The notes under the pieces are model-generated. The model was not told the DNA's origin. It worked only from the letters and a program-made list of their open reading frames with translations, and ran no database searches. From the NCBI GenBank assembly GCA_963575745.1, contig CAUYUJ010000946.1:1-43320 (forward strand): 43,320 bases of DNA, in the 5' to 3' direction. Shown here in pieces: positions 41,055-43,320 of the stretch; the stretch's first letter is position 1, and each line of letters begins with the position of its first letter. A program made the translations under genes and the position numbers. The DNA is from Prorocentrum cordatum (taxonomy: Eukaryota; Sar; Dinophyceae; Prorocentrales; Prorocentraceae).

Positions 41055-42628
41055 ATGGCTTTGAGATTCATCGACAAAAGCCGTGCCGCTAAGTACTCGC
41101 ATCCGCCAGCTGCCAGCGATGAGGTCGCGGAGGTCCGCGTCGAGGTGGAAGCGTCCCCTCTGGCGGCCGTCGTCCGCGGCGTCGCGGCGCAGGCAGAGCC
41201 AGGGCACCACGTCACGGGCCTGATCGCTGCGTTGACAGAATCGGGCTTCAAACACATGTCGGATCTGAGCGACATTGGAGCCGACGACTTCGCAGAGCTC
41301 GTGCCGGCATTCGCCGCTTGCAGCAGCAGCTTCGTCAAAGCCTTCTTGTCGCACTGCCAGAGCAGCGCCAGTCGCGAGCAGGCAGCTCAAGCGCACAAGC
41401 CTGGCGGGCGAACGGAGCCCCAGCGCCCGGCATCTCTGCAGCGGGCGTCGCTGCGCAGGCGGGCTCCGCCTCGGGCGGCGCAGGCGCTGGCTATGCTGGC
41501 GACCAGACGCCCACTGCGAAGCGATTGGACGCCCCCGCCGAAGAGAAGGCCCGCGCTGCTTTTCTAGTGCTTGGAGAGGCGCGGCGGGCGCGGGCCGCTC
41601 CTGCGCCTGCAGTACTTGCAGCCGCCGTGGCAGCTGCTGCCAATTGCAGCTGCTATCCGGGAGCGGAGCCCACTGGCAGGCCACGGGGCGAGATCAAGCG
41701 GGCTCGTCGCGAAGCCAGCGGCGGCGACCATCTGAGCTTGCACACCTTGTGGGTGGAATTTGCCAGCTGGAGGAAAAGCGCCGCCCAGTATGCTTCCGTA
41801 GTGCGCCTGTGGGGCGACGCTGCCACTGCTGTCGGGGCGCCTGGGTGGCCACCAACAGAACTGATCCTTGACACTTTCGTTGGTTTGTTTCGCAACGGCC
41901 ACACCTTGCAGAGATACGTGTCGCACGTGCGCAGTGCATTGCACTTGGTGCAGGCTCCGCTGGGCGTCCTCGCAGATACGCATAGATTGTCGAGAGGCGC
42001 CGAAAAGATAACGAAGTATGAATTCAGAAGAGAGAAAATCCGTGCCACAGCTGAGGAGACCAGACGCATCCGTAAGTGGTGCGCGGAAGCCGGATATCCG
42101 ACACTAGCGGCCTCGTGGGCGATTGCCCGCCAATTTTGCTTGAGATATTCTGAAGTACTAAATCTGGGGACCCACGCGGTCGCATTTCGTTTTACCGGCG
42201 AGGGCCGTAAAACGTGCATCATCCGTTTTGCTCACCGGAAGTCGCACAATGAACCCTGCGAGACGACGAGGCGTTGCATCTGCCACCAGCAGGGTCGGCT
42301 CCTGTGCGGTGCTTGCACGCTGTTCTCCTTAGGAGAAACAAGCGCTGTTCCTTTTTCAGGAATCCAATGCGCCGACGCTCTCGCTGTGCTAAAGCTGGCA
42401 GCGAACGCCCTGCATCTGCGTAGCGCGCCTGCTTGGGGCACGCATGCGTTCAGGAGAGGGTTCGCAAACGAAGCCCTCCAACAAGGAGGGCTGACAGCAT
42501 TGTTCTTTAGCGGTGGATGGAAAGGCGTGGCTGCTTTCGGCTATGCTAGCGCCCAGAGCCGAGGGGCTCTCTCGGCCGCTGAATGGCTAGTAGAACATTC
42601 TGACTCCAGCGACGGCGAGCAGGACTGA
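41055..42628 (+). pseudogene. Tyrosine recombinase, element E (one frameshift, catalytic residues intact)
   Basis: The ATG at 41055 begins MALRFIDKSRAA. The N-terminal domain runs to about 41370 (DLSDIGADDFAELVPAF). The frame then shifts by -1 somewhere in 41365-41410 and stays open to 42628. The core-binding domain includes FASWRKSAAQYASVVRLWG. Catalytic residues: box I Arg in LRYSE (42143-42145), box II His (42443-42445) and Arg (42452-42454) in HAFR, and nucleophile Tyr in FGYAS (42542-42544). The four-cysteine motif C-I-C-x7-C-G-A-C is present. Length (about 524 codons) fits B. No gag or pol is next to it; the M1 copy abuts its 5' side. Confidence 0.85.
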
Positions 42629-43320
42629 GTTCGCATCGTTTGCATTGGGGCAAGGAAAAACGCATCACGATGTCCTCTCCTCAGGCGCTGCTGCGCGGTC
42701 CGCCGCTTCCTGGTGCATTGGGAACCTCAGGACAGGGTCCAGGAGGCTCCGGCCAGGCATCGCTTTCCTTTTGCCCCTTGCTGGCGCGAAGGCGCCGGCG
42801 CCGAGCCGTGACGGGGCCCTGGGGCCCGAGAACGTGTTCCGAGGTGCTTCGGGGCACCGCAGAGGCGAGGGCCTGCTTTCCCTTGGGCCAGGCTGCCAAA
42901 AATGATTTTCATGAAGCGTAAACTCGTTTCCGGCACAGGAAAATCATGTGGAGCAGGCCCAAGCGTGCTCGCCTCACCTCCTCTGCTTCCGCTCACGCGC
43001 CCCTGCGCCTGCCTCGCGGGCAAGCGGTTCCTGGCGGGCCGGCTTGCGTTTTCGGAGGCGGAAGTATTCTCGGTGCTAGTCTCTTGGGTCAGCCGTTCTG
43101 GTCGCCCCACAGGAGGCGCTCTCGGTCTCTGCGGGGAGCAGGGCCTAGCCAGGCCAAAGCACGAGCGACGGCCTGGTGCGCTGTGGCACTGCCCGCTCCC
43201 TCGCAGGCACGTGCCTGAGAGCTTGTCGGCAGGGGCCGCCTTCTCAGGCTCTCTGACCGAACGCTCTCCGCGTGGGACGGCGCCCGCAGGGCGGGCAGCA
43301 GCCGCCTGGCGGCGGTTTTG
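42629..43320 (+). other. 3' flank of YR gene E, no supported gene
   Basis: By position this should hold the 3' terminal repeats of element E, but without its other end I cannot recognise them. ATGATTTTC (42903-42911) and GAAAATCAT (42940-42948) form a short inverted repeat similar to the GATTTTC/GAAAATC words around the M elements. Confidence 0.45.

Noticed and set aside
1-43320. tRNA, rRNA, snRNA or dinoflagellate spliced-leader genes
   Set aside because: Reading both strands I found no convincing T-arm/anticodon pattern, conserved rRNA segment or spliced-leader sequence; a covariance-model search would be the decisive test.

Overview
The window looks like eukaryotic nuclear DNA made entirely of mobile elements and satellite arrays. 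I found no convincing host gene, rRNA, tRNA or spliced-leader gene. The very high GC content, dense long-unit satellites and YR retrotransposons fit a dinoflagellate genome best. That is an inference from style: no diagnostic host sequence is present.

The protein-coding content belongs to tyrosine-recombinase (YR) retrotransposons of the DIRS order with gene order gag, RT-RNase H, YR, the order described for Ngaro elements. Five loci are present. A (1-2782, +) is cut by the window edge and internally deleted. B (2783-10868, +) is structurally complete. C (13802-25181, -) is complete but has a 6.2 kb insertion in its YR gene. D (34305-38317, -) is a decayed duplicate of the gag-pol-YR start of C. 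E (41055-42628, +) is a lone YR gene. A sixth YR (28745-30177) is split into two halves on opposite strands. In A, B, C and D the gag and pol frames are the same and are separated by a single in-frame TGA. Element B carries split direct repeats in the order A1 - ORFs - B1 - A2 - B2, the hallmark of Ngaro-type elements. A and B sit head to tail with a B-A junction between them, as expected for a dimer made through a circular intermediate.

A second set of elements has no recognisable protein. Two repeat families (called M1 and M2 here) end in the same 12-bp stem, 3-nt loop structure followed by CTAA or CTAT, and in several cases are bordered by the 7-mer GAAAATC. A tandem short plus long M2 insertion (15094-21264) splits the YR gene of C. 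The long copy contains most of the satellite DNA of that region: a TGCGCG-rich tract, a 39-bp satellite and a ~220-bp repeat.

Layout: 1-10868 tandem retroelements A and B; 10869-13700 flanking repeats, a GGTTGC minisatellite and M1 elements; 13802-25570 element C with its nested insertion; 25575-27824 98-bp and 42-bp satellites and M1; 27825-31741 repeated flank, split inverted YR and a second GGTTGC minisatellite; 31742-40941 a ~9.2 kb segmental duplicate of 18810-27824; 41055-43320 YR gene E and its 3' flank. Several stretches of the duplicate (32812-33060, 35808-35870, 37270-37735, 40858-40928) differ from the source copy far more than their surroundings, which suggests poor consensus sequence or very local decay.
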